64,000 nt of DNA, taken from assembly GCA_003952965.2 (NCBI GenBank), contig CM025849.1:1788973-1852972 (forward strand). Direction: 5' to 3'. Under the pieces are notes generated by a model. That model did no database searches. It saw only the letters and a program-made list of their open reading frames with translations, and was not told the origin of the DNA. The DNA comes from Morella rubra (taxonomy: Eukaryota > Streptophyta > Magnoliopsida > Fagales > Myricaceae). Shown one piece after another: positions 51,741-62,520 of this stretch. The first letter of the stretch is position 1, and every line of letters starts with the position of its first letter. The position numbers and the translations under genes were made by a program.

Positions 51741-51915
51741 TACCACTTCATCGCCGAGGATGTCCTCTGCTGAAAAAGCGTTGCAAGAAAGATAAGGAAG
51801 AGAGTGGTGCTGAAAAAAACGTTGCAAGAAAGATCATGGAAGAGAGTGGTTCAAGATAGCGCACGTCCCTTGCGTTGTTTCAGATGACTGGTTTATTAGT
51901 GATCCAGAGACTCGC
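51640..51915 (+). pseudogene. C-terminal scrap of a second CC-NBS-LRR gene
   Basis: A frame reads LKKRCKKDHGREWFKIAHVP and then VVSDDWFISDPETR. This matches the family C-terminus seen at 49440-49545 but comes from a different member. The LLKKRCKK block is present twice in a row (51768-51800 and 51810-51840), and one extra A shifts the frame. With the LRR scraps upstream it marks the remains of at least one more CNL gene. Confidence 0.7.
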
Positions 51916-53457
51916 GTATTTTGTGTCTGGTAGACTCCGATGAATCTTCTTTCCATTGGTGGTGCTCACAGAGAGTTCAGTTCAGAAGGCTGAATCATGT
52001 TATAATTTTCGAATACTGAATGACGGTTTACTCTCTCTTGCTGATACTCTGTATTTCTTCGCTGCTATATATATATTTGTCCTTGAACATATCATTGTCG
52101 AGATTTTTCCTTTCAACCACTACAGGTCTTCTTTTCTCTGAGAACGCTGTGATAAAGAGAAGAGAATGAACAATCTATTTCTTAACTATTTAAGTCTCCG
52201 TTTTGCAATATCAGTTGCCAATTTTGTTTTGATCTTCTGCCCATTTTCTTTTGATTTTCCCGCCTTTGCCAATCAGCAGGAAACACTTGCATATCTGAGA
52301 TTGGTGAATTGTTATTTATGAGAGATTTCCCAGGATCTCTTCATAAATGTCTTAAATAATTTGGTGAACAAAGGTGTTGAAATAAATGGGAATGGGAGTG
52401 GACAAGAGAGAGAGAAGCGAAGATAAAACAGTTTAAGGTAATTAGGTCTTGCTGCCTATGTCCATTATATGGGAAAGTTCAAAAGGGTTACATGATTTCT
52501 CTTATTCAATATAATTCTGTGTGTATCTTTATATGAGAAGGATGTATTTATACAAGAACGAAGAAGACAACTTTTCACAAATTAGGGCCCTTAATTTATT
52601 GCTCAATCAAAAGACTCAATTAAGGTTCCTTGACTGTGGGCCATAAATCTCCTAGATTGATAGTTAATATACCAAATATTCTAATAAAAGGTTTAACAAT
52701 TCTAAGGTTTTCATTGAAAATTTGCACCCAAATTCCCATGCTTTTGAATTTCCTTGAATTACCTTGACAAGGTGACAGGGTGTCACTAGTAAAATTTTGA
52801 ATAAAAGTGACCAGTGTAATCTTTTTCAAGGTAAACGTTTGAAACAAGTATAGAGTTATTAGTGCTTATCTTAAGAGAAGAAGAGAATAGTTGATTAGTG
52901 GAAGGACCACTCTCATCTTATCTTGGAAGCAAGCAGGACAAGCCGGGATGGTAGTTTGCATAGCCGAAATCGGATATAACTTACTGAGAGGTGAACTGTG
53001 TATAATCTGCTTGAAATTGGAGGAAGTGAAGACCCACAACATCAACATGGATTCTACTGCAACTTGAGACTTGACTTACTGTTCAGAGGGGGCGAAGTCG
53101 AATTTGCTCGCATTGGAAAAAAAGAATATGCATTCTTAGGATTTTTAGTTTAATGGGATGCATGTTTATTCAGCCAAAAAAAAAAAAGATACCAAGCTGC
53201 GCCCACCAACTCATCGAGAAAACGCTTTGATTGTATTTTTTCAGACATTCACAAATCTAACAATATTCTACGGAGCCTTCAACTGTCGCAATGTGAATAT
53301 CTACAGTGCGGTAGCTGCATGTTACTCTAGTTTGGTTTTTAGATGTTTCTACAGTCAGTCCGCTCTTGACAGAAACATTGAGCTGCAATTCCACGCATAG
53401 AGAGATAACATTCATTACAATACAAATTCTATTAGCAATGAAGTAAATAAACTTTCT
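51916..53457. other. Intergenic between the CNL scraps and the RETICULATA-RELATED fragment
   Basis: No gene could be supported. A GA-rich spot lies at 52408 and a TA-rich spot at 52066. 53061-53457 may include the 3' flank of the minus-strand fragment. Confidence 0.45.
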
Positions 53458-55205
53458 CTAGGCTGCGCTCTTGTCCCGTATCTTTTGGATTCCAGTCCAG
53501 CGAGCATAATCCACCCACCTGCTTGTAGAATATTTACAGATCATGAGAAGTAGAAAATGGGAAATAAATCAATCTGACACAAGGATGTCCTAGGAGACTC
53601 AGATCTTACATTAATGACCCCAAGAATGTGTTGCCAGTTCGAACAGCAAAGCAAATAGCACTCAATATAATCTTATGATGGTGTAGCAAGGGCTCTAGGA
53701 TACGCTGTTCAATTATTCCGGTGAGTACTTGGTACCTGTTTGACAAAGATTTTCCTTGTAAACTAGTTGTGCATTGAGATGATGATCTGTTGTAACTAAC
53801 CTCGCCAATTCATGACATTGATCCAAATACTTCCAATCATATATACAGTTAAAAAATTGAAGAATATATAACAAAAAGGAGGTCTCAACTCAATATGTCG
53901 AATATGTAAGAGTTAAGCAGAATATAATTTAGATTGGAATCCTTGGCATTGAATTCAAATACAGTTGACAATAGCAGATTCCTAGCTAAACCACATACCT
54001 TAGGTTGCTAGAAACTGCCATATACACACCATACGCAACACTGGTTGATAATACAGGCACATCCTCCGCTTCGCCGGCAAAAGATTTATCAAGAGCCTTT
54101 CGTGCATTAATCAATAAATTGTTATACCTGTACCAACCTGAAAATGCTGCTCTAAGTTTTACGACATCAAATGGATAGTGATATGGTCAATCCAACACAA
54201 AAATTCTGAAACATAGCAATAGTTCTTTGTTCCAGTGTAAAATTTCTGCTTTTTCACTAATAAGGATCATTCTCTGTCAAATATGTAAGTTCACATATAT
54301 TGCTGATTCGATCTCCCAATTAACCAAATACCTCTTGAAAAATAACTATTCTTCTTGCATTTTCGTTTTTCTTTGCTACAGGAGTTTTGAGTATTTATTA
54401 TTTATAGAAGTTGCAATACTCAAAGTTAATTTTCCCAAAACTACTCTTCTATTTATCAACCATGGCATCAAATCTAATGCCTTATGAAGCGATGGGCACA
54501 CGATTACTGATCAATCAGAAGCAGCCTTGGTACAATACGTTTCCAGATTTCAAGCTAGAAAGAAAGTTTGGTGTATCTAATTGCCAATAAGTCTTGGAAC
54601 ATGCTCCAACTAAGTTGCCCACAGAGAATACCCGAAATAGATATAGTTCTAAAACCCATAAATAGTGTATGCTTTACGAAAGCACCAACAATAGCTTCTC
54701 TCATTCACAAGGCATGGGGATCATAGATGCCAAAGCACTAGGGACATGCCTTTTTTTTATGTGCAAGAAAGTCACACAGCATTGCAAAAATTCAAAAGAC
54801 AATAGACCCGACGCTTAAGAAACCAAATACAAAGAAAACTATATACATAGGGCATTTTAAAACATGCAAGTTTTTCACTTACCAGAGATGCACCAGTCCC
54901 AACAGCAAATAGTTTGACTCCATTGCGCTGCATGAGAGAGATATATATATATATATCTCTGATTCATTGTAAAGTACACCTAAATCTTTACTAATCATCC
55001 AAGACATACCACAATTGCACCTATTCTCTGCAAAAAAATGAGTAAGATGTTCCAGCCAAAGCCACCTGCAGACAGGATTTTAAAAGCAAAAAATTTAGGA
55101 GGATTCACATGATGGTACAGTTGCGCATCAAGACAAAAAAAAATACCAAACATAAATAATTACCTGGAAATAATTATCAGGACACCCATAGAAAAATTTA
55201 GCTTT
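53458..55205 (-). pseudogene. RETICULATA-RELATED (DUF3411) C-terminal fragment, frameshifted
   Basis: Six exon pieces on the minus strand: about 55200-55164 (AKFFYGCPDNYFQ), 55065-55010 (VALAGTSYS...RIGAIV), 54927-54883 (RNGVKLFAVGTGASL), 54137-53999 (LINARKALDKSFAGEAEDVP, then VLSTSVAYGVYMAVSSNLR), 53735-53610 (YQVLTGIIEQRILEPLLHHH, then FAVRTGNTFLGSLM) and 53518-53458 (WVDYARWTGIQKIRDKSAA, stop TAG). GT-AG borders and phases fit where checked. RETICULATA-RELATED proteins are chloroplast-envelope proteins affecting leaf mesophyll and metabolism. Here the transit peptide and N-terminal half are absent. A seven-T run in the second piece (extra base after TAC TCA) and a missing base after GGT ATA ACA in the fourth break the frame. 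The upstream end is cut at about 55205, where CNL 3' UTR-like DNA begins. It is therefore a duplicated dead fragment, unless the two indels are sequence errors. Confidence 0.85.
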
Positions 55206-55242
55206 AAATAATTTTGACATTGAGGTCGTGTAGTTTTGAATT

Positions 55243-55338
55243 CATAAACGTATATATAGCCAGCATATTATCTACCTACGTGATATTTTATTATCGTAGT
55301 CCTTTTAATATGACTTTTTGTGAAATTGAACCACTTTT
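55243..55338 (+). repeat. Displaced copy of the CNL 3' UTR (partner 49602-49696)
   Basis: CATAAACGTATATATAGCCAGCATATTATCTACC and what follows parallels 49602-49696, through the shared end AAATTGAACCACTT. It abuts the truncated end of the RETICULATA-RELATED fragment and so marks a rearrangement junction. Confidence 0.75.
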
Positions 55339-55389
55339 GGGCACGTATTCAACCTCATCTTTCTTATGATTTTATCAATTGCGTAATAT

Positions 55390-56990
55390 TTATAATTGCT
55401 TTAGAGAAAGATAAATTGCCCTGAAATTATGTATATTTATGTCCGAGTCAAAAGAAGTACTGCTTGTGATGTTTGCAGATACGTTTAGAGATACCAAAAC
55501 AATGGAACAGACCCATGCCATCCACTTTTATTTGTTTTGAAATTGTTGTTTTACTGAAAAGTGAAATTGCTTCTTATTTACTTAATTTAACCTACTGACT
55601 TTATTAATTTATAGCAAACCAAGTAAATAATTTAATTAACAGAAATAAGCTCGCGGGATATAATTACTGCACTTAGGAAAATGAAGTAATAATTTTCTGG
55701 AGTGCCTTTATCGATAACAGTGTTTTAACACGTCAAAAATAAGTAATTTTTACGCAATAAAATTAAAATATAAAATTCTTAGCGATCCCACGTTGAAATG
55801 GAGACATCACTATTCGGTTAGTTAGAAACAGAGGGCTTTTTTTCCGCACATCACTCCCATAATTAAGAACGTGCAAGTTTGGTTACGTTATTCGTTTGGA
55901 TCTATCTAGACGTGTTTTATGAGTGACCGTACTTAGTTGTTATTTAAGATAATATCATGACTGTCTTCAACTCTTTGTTAGAATTGAGTACTTCTTGTGA
56001 AAGGCAAAATTTTTTCAACCTTGATGTCATAAATATGGTGGCCTGCTTTCATTCATAAAATTAAAAATATTTTTTTACCAACAAATTTACGAAACTCGAA
56101 ATCAGAAAAAAGATTATTGCAAATTGTTATGAAATGGCTGGTGGCTGTAATATTTTCAATCGTACTACATCAGAGAGATTAGAAAAAAGAATTAAAAATT
56201 AAACTGACTTGCTGTGGAATAGCTTTTGTAGCCTTAAAAATTGACTTGTGAGCTTTTTTTTTTCTTTTTTTTTTCTACTCATGACTTGTGAGCTTTGGAT
56301 ACTTTTGTTAACCCACTTGGTGGTGGACTCCAACTCAGTCGTTGAATCACAGAAAAAAAGCACAATAGGAGACTCACTTTTTCTACACTTGCTCATATTT
56401 TGAGACTGATAATAAACATACTCTGTTTTATATGTTTATCTGCCTAATTTCCTTCAGAGACACAAATCCCTAATAGTTCTATATATTAGAGGATGATAAA
56501 TTGACCAGATTTTTTTTTTTTTTTAATCATCATCAAAAGAACTGCTACTTGTTTGTTTTTTTTTTGCAGATACTCTTGGGGATATTACAACAAATGGAAC
56601 AAATAGATAAATAACCTATACATATAGAACTGTTAGAAAATAGAACAGTTTTAAGATGTAAGTACAGGTTTGGCAGCTGAAAAGAGGAGGAAATTTACAT
56701 TTAGAAAAACATATAATTTCTCTGTGAGCCAACTATAAAAGGCCCACAAAACAAATTGCTAGAAACTGTCAAATAAGCACCGTATGGCACGTATGCAATG
56801 CTGGTCGATAGCTCAGGGCAATGCTCTGCTTCCCTCGCAAACAATTTATTTAAACTTGTCAGATAAAAGGATGGATGTCAAGGATTTGAAAACGTGGAGA
56901 ATGAAAGAGTCCAAATTCATGAAACTCAATATCATTAAAATGATTACTGCTCACATATCTGCTGATTTGATGATCATAAAATGTAAATAG
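55390..56990 (+). repeat. Modular repeat family, eroded fragments
   Basis: Pieces of the 'GATAAATTG...GTTTGCAGATAC' module occur at 55408-55500 and 56485-56640. The 'CAACTCAGTCGTTGAATCAC' module is at 56330, 'CTGTGAGCCAACTATAAAA' at 56722 and 'GATTTGAAAACGTGGAGAATG' at 56883. 55500-56200 in between is AT-rich with no call. Confidence 0.65.
56755..56850 (-). pseudogene. Captured RETICULATA-RELATED exon scrap inside the repeat family
   Basis: The minus strand reads LFAREAEHCPELSTSIAY...GAYLTVSSN, matching SFAGEAEDVPVLSTSVAYGV and YMAVSSN of the exon at 54137-53999. Upstream and downstream are repeat modules. A shorter scrap with the YLTVSSN part is embedded at about 35520-35555 in another copy. 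Confidence 0.7.
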
Positions 56991-57480
56991 TCATCAATAG
57001 AGAGTAAAACCGCATCATTTTATTTCAGATTAAACACATATTTCATCTCCAAATTTTGACCCCTTTTAACAAATCATCCTTTCAATTTTCAAATTGATTA
57101 TAGAGATTTTAATGTTTATAAATTTTGTTAAAGAAGTTCATCTCTTAAAATTTAATTCTCAAAATTAAAGATTCATGCGATATAAATTGCTTAAAATTAA
57201 AATCATATCGCATTTATTTCAATTAATTAATAAAAGTTTGAACTACCAATTTTTAACACTTTGCACCCTTTATCAAATTTTAAACTAAAATGACGATAAT
57301 GCCCTTAGATATTGTTGTCAATTCATTAATTTTCAAGGGTATTATTGCTGTAATGTGTCAAGGGGTAGTTTAGGGTGCAAATGTATAAATTTAGTTTTCT
57401 CTTAATTTTTATTTTTTAAATAATTAAAATAATTTAGTTTACGATAGACTCTCACCAATGGTGGTGGACTCTACAACAGT
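56991..57480. other. AT-rich insertion-like stretch
   Basis: About 490 bases with no gene. It separates repeat fragments and resembles a non-coding insertion, but no terminal repeats could be matched. Confidence 0.4.
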
Positions 57481-57487
57481 CATTAAA

Positions 57488-59351
57488 TCACAGAACAAGC
57501 AGACGAGGAGTCTGATTTTCCCACGTTCTCGATATTTTTCCCACATTGCTTTTACAAAAAGAGAGGTTATTCCAAAGAGCAGAGCAAAACCAGACACGTT
57601 GCTTTAGAACACGATTCCAGGAAATCTTTCTCTGTTTCATTCCTCTCACGAGATAGCATTGGATAGTCGGGTCGAGTGAATTTTGCTGGTTGTGGTGGAC
57701 TCTACACCGTGTGACAAAATAAGAGGAATCAAAGCAACAAAGAAAGTGGGAAAACAATGTTTTTTCTTTTTCTGTTTTAATTTTTTTTTCTGATCCATTT
57801 AATTTGTGAGTTTCAACGAAATCCCCCTTTATGTCCATGCTTCTTTGGTGCCGTCTTCTACTATTTCTTCTCCCAGCACTAGACTCTGGTTGTGGTTTCA
57901 CAATACTTAGTTGGCCGCCATCCTTGTTGGCAGCAGTGGCTGCTTTCACCTCATTGCAATGATTAATGAACTTGCTCAGCTCCTGGTTTAATCAAGCCAA
58001 ATAGGAAAACACCATTATTCAAGTAAATTCTGCTGGGTTTATGAATCATTCAAAGAAAAATAGAACAAATTCTGAAGGTTCCACTGCTGGTGGAAACGTT
58101 TGGCTTCCTAGAGCAACTGCATAATTTTCTTTTCCATATTTATTATCTATGCAGTTTCCCATTAAAATGAAATGAAAGCAATTGATAACAAGGGTTCTTA
58201 ACAGTAGGCAAAAGAAGTTATGGCTAAGAGTCACACCATATGCAATCAAATACCCATAAAACAGCATATAGAAGAAGAGGGAGAGAGAGAGAGAGAAGGG
58301 GGGGCTGTTTGATGGTAAAACAGAGCTAGAGTGATCAAGGTGAAAGGTTGCCTCCAGGAAATAAAATCTTGAACACTGAGGACCAAAAGCGTAAAACAGA
58401 AGTGGCATTTTCTCCATATCCTGCTTCAAGATATAAACATGGCACACTACCATGAGACCTCATTTAGTTCCATTCAGACCTTCTATAAATCATGAAAATA
58501 ATATATTACCAGCCTAGAATCTCCATCAACTTCCAAACATAATTCAATCATGAAACAGCCCCTCTACCTCAAATTACATCTCCAAACGGACAAAATTTAA
58601 CAGCCTAACACAAAGACAAGGGCTTTACCACTCCTAGCTCAAAATTATATCGTGCAGCTTGCATAATCCTAAGTAGCTGAATTCAATACGATCAATACAG
58701 GTATAAAGCAGTCGTTAGCAATCCAATCTTTCTTGACAATGAACAAAACACTCGTCCGCAACAACTTCCCTACTCTACAGTTCATTGACTACATAAATTT
58801 CCCCTGGTTTTCACAATACCTTCAGATGAAGAAAAATGAAAAAATTGCTTCTGTGTATTTCATATTATTCCTTTAAGAGCTAATCACGCCACTCAAATTG
58901 CGTATGTGGAATAATAACTAGAGTCTAATGGCTGATTGCTTAGACCCGCTACTAAATTTTAAGAGGTAGGAAATTTTAGCTGATCCAGTTTGTATTTTCA
59001 ATCACAGAGCCGACTATCCTAAACTAAAAACAGCCCTAACATACACGAGAACAATGAAAAAAAGAAGAAAGATTAAGTTAACAGGAAAAGTTTCTGGAGA
59101 GGAAGAGGATAAAATGTCACTTACACGATCAACATCCATCTCCTTGGTAATCTTGGATGGCTTCACAACCCTTTTCCCTGCCAACCCAAAAATAAAAAAT
59201 AAATTGCCAATTTCCGAAAATTCCCAAACGACAAATACACACAAAGAGAGAATTAGGTGCCTTTGCGGGTTTGAGAGGATTTTCCATGGCGGTTGGGAGG
59301 GATCGACTTCTTCTTCTGCTGACCCTTGAAAAGGCTCGCTTTCTGCGTCAT
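57488..59351 (-). CDS. UPF0390/DUF2462-like protein, copy B with chimeric C-terminus
   Basis: Exons 59351-59261, 59177-59125 and 57982 onward mirror copy A, with the same GC donor (AAAG|GCACCT) and GTAAGT intron. Asp of KDMDVDR is Glu here (KEMDVDR). In exon 3 a C run is one base shorter than in copy A (near 57871-57873). The frame shifts after PQPESSAG, misses the original stop and runs to 57488, giving about 212 residues. The extra tail begins RRNSRRRHQRSMDIKGDF. From 57811 on (codons after ...GDFVET) it is encoded by repeat DNA beyond the duplication border. The tail has no recognised domain, so loss of normal function or a tolerated extension are both possible. The promoter is duplicated too, so transcription is plausible. 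Confidence 0.55.
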
Positions 59352-62300
59352 CTTCTCTCCTCACTCTGTGTTCGGAGGGGTTCTGCTAGGGTTACGGTTT
59401 ATTTTGCTGGTGGGAACAGAGTCTAAATCGGCCCATTAAAAGTAGAGGGGCCTGAGATTTTGAGGTTGTGTCCGGCCCAGACAATGTTCCCATGGTTGGG
59501 CTGGAGTGACTATTTGTTGTCCCCACACCCTTCAAAGAGGGAACAGCCCGCGATGACTATGAATTTTCTTTAGGAAAAAAAAAAAAAAAAACTGACAACG
59601 AAGTTTTCTTATTCAGTTCATGATTAAAAATTGCCTCACAACCTGGCGATTACGATCCCCGAGCATCGATCATGGGAAGTGGAGAGGAAGGTGGTTATAA
59701 AACAAAGGAATATATAAAAAGAAGGAACAGATACGGCAAATATAGTGTTTATTAAATAAGCCTAAAATTTATGATAAATAGATAAAGTATGCCCCTCTCG
59801 GGAGGTAAAGGATCTCATAGTTGTGTCTACAGATAAGCAAAGTTTGGTCAATTAAGAGCAAAGGGTCGTCAAAAGTCACTGGTTTCACCAAGTAAAGGGA
59901 AGAATATTTTTCGGTGTCCAAAGTGGTATTCAGAAGACAAATATGGGGATTTATATAACTAAGCGATTGTTATTGTAAAATTATGAGTTCTAGTAATATT
60001 CAAAGAAAGAAAGTTACATTGTCGTTAAGACCAAAAATTTTACAATTTGATGGGTGGAGATCCCACAAACACCTCTGTTACAGCCACCAAAACTAGACAG
60101 AGTAAAGGAGTGAATGGGAATAGGATGTCTCTTGTGGCCGTCTGCAGGTAAACATTTGTAAAGACCCGGGAAATTGTCCATTTCAGAATATATTTGAGGT
60201 GGGGAATGGGATGGCTTTTGTGGTCGTCTGGTCGTCTGCCTTGGCCACTGCATTGTTGCGGTGGACTCACACCAGTCTTTTCTGACAACCGCGTTCCTTG
60301 TCAGTCACCAAATGACATAAAAGCAGGGTAAAGGCGCGTAAAAGTAGAGTAAAGGAGGCTGATTTTTCTAACTTATCTTTTGACAGAGAAAATCTGAAAG
60401 GTAGATTTTTAGTGGGGCTAGCTGGCTAGCTGCCTTTGCCAGGGAAATGGGATTGTCTTCAGTGGGTAAAGATCCTCCACACTCCACAGTAATAGGAAGG
60501 AAGCATCTGTAAATCTTGTTCTATTTTGATTGATCGGTTTAATGTTCATTTGAACAAAGATTAAATAATAAATTTAAATAACAAAATTTATTTTTTCCTA
60601 ACAGTTTAAAAGATAATATGATATTTGATTTCTAATAAGTACAAAAAAAAAAAAAAAAGTTCATACAGTTTCATGTGACTTAAACTGACTATCTATACAT
60701 ATATAGAACCAACGATGCCAGAGAGCTTTCCCATGGTGGAGAATTCAGTGGATCATGTTGGATTCTTGGTAGCCACATTAAGATGCCTACTGCACATCTT
60801 ACTGGTGAAAGGAGATGTCATTGGATTCTGTTGGGTCGAGTGAATTTTTGCTTCTTATGGTGGACTCCATTGACCACACCTTGTGACAAAACTAAAGGAA
60901 TCAAAACAAGAAGGAAAGTGAGAAAATGGTTTTTCTTTTTCTTCTTTCATTATGCTTCCATGAATCTGTGAGTTCAAATGTCCTTTCAGGTGTGTATGGA
61001 GCTAATCAGATAGCCTCAAACAACTTAAACAGAATTTGAAACTAAAATTTCACCCATTCATAAATATTAAATAACCTACAGTGGGATTGCCCTCTTCTTC
61101 AACATCAATCTCTGACAATAACAATTAGTCTCTTCCGTGAATTTTGATTCTACACTACAGTTCGGAGATGTACACAGTTTCAAAAGTTAAACATAATTGC
61201 ACGAATATATTTTCAAGTAGATTTGTGGTGGCTCTGCTCTACTCCACGGTCATGGATAATCAATTTGCGGTGGAATTGCTTTTCTAGCTCTCTGCGTCTG
61301 CGCCCTTAAAAGATGTCTAACTGTGAGCTTCGGATTCCTTTGTTGACCCACTTTGGTCGACTCCAACTCAGTCATTGAATCGCATCACAGAAATATTAAA
61401 TTGAGAGCAGACAGACAGACATGTGACGAACTCACAAGAACCAAGAGACAAGGAAGCTGGTGGTGAATTGATTGTTTTCTATTGCCTGCATTAATCTCTG
61501 AGAAGCTTAACAAACATGCTTTGTATTTTTGTCATTGTTGAGCATGTTGTGCATCCAAATAAACATTCTCTGTTTTATATGTTTCTCTGCCTTATTTTCT
61601 GCTTGATCAGATACATAAATTGCTAATAGTTCTATGCTTTTGAGGAAGATAAATTGTCAAGAATTTCTTTCTTTTATCATCATCAAAAGAACTGTTGCTT
61701 GTTTGTTTGTAGACACTCTTGGGGATATTACGACAAATGGAGCAAATAGATAAATAACCTATAAGTCTATTCCAACTTTTTGTATTCCTGTGCACAGTCT
61801 TTCCAGTGACAATCCAAGGTTCCCCTTGATTGTCCTTTTTGTCAATGGAATACTTCTTGCTTAGGGAAAAAAAAAATGCTTACTGGACATCTTTATGGTG
61901 AAAGAAGATGTCATTGGATTTTGTTGGGTCGAGTGAGTTTTTGCTTCTTGTGGTGGACTCCACACCCTGTGAAAAAAACCGTCCACCACACCTTGTGAAA
62001 AAAACCAAAGGAATCAAAGCAACAAGGAAAGTGAGAAAATGGTTTTTTACTTCTTCTTTTGTTATGCTTCCACACCACTCTCTGACAATAACAATTAGTC
62101 TCTTCCGTGAATTTTGATTCTACACTACAGTTCGGAGATGTACACAGTTTCAAAAGTTAAACATAATTGCACGAATATATTTTCAAAGTAGATTTGTGGT
62201 GGCTCTGCTCTACTCCAGAGTCATCTATAATCAATTTGCGGTGGAATTGCTTTTGTAGCTCTCTGCGTTTGCACCCTTAAAAGATGACTAATTGTGAGCT

Positions 62301-62520
62301 TTGGATTCCTTTGTTGATCCACTCTGGTGGACTCCAACTCAGTCATTGAATCGCATAAACACAAATTGGAGAAGGTAGGTTTGGATTCCATTTGTGGATT
62401 GAATGATGCCAGTTGTGGTGGACTCCACACAGACATGTGACGAACTCACAAGAACCAAGAGACAAGGAAGCTGGTGGGAATTGATTGTTTTCTATTGCCT
62501 GCATTAATCTCTGAGAAGCT
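57812..62520. repeat. Segmental duplication, copy B (partner 16539-21230)
   Basis: Parallels copy A in the same orientation about 41.3 kb downstream. It includes the gene, its GA microsatellite (near 58275), the promoter and the tandem repeat modules. Copy B keeps GATTCTACACTACAGTTCGG at 61146, where copy A has a shorter version, shifting the offset by about 18 bases. From 62480 it continues into well-preserved modules, whereas copy A decays. Confidence 0.9.
59386..59480 (-). promoter_or_regulatory. Site II motifs and telo-box-like motif upstream of copy B
   Basis: CTAGGGTTA at 59386-59394 and GGCCCA-type sites at 59430-59436 and 59474-59480 are in the same positions as in copy A, so the control region was duplicated intact. 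Confidence 0.4.

Noticed and set aside
52375-53047. Possible solo LTR: TGTTGA at the left and TCAACA at the right, with a TATA-like stretch inside
   Set aside because: No target-site duplication matches at the two ends and no second copy is in the window; short inverted ends this common arise by chance.
56991-57480. Possible MITE between repeat fragments
   Set aside because: The ends are not inverted repeats of each other, and no TSD could be placed.
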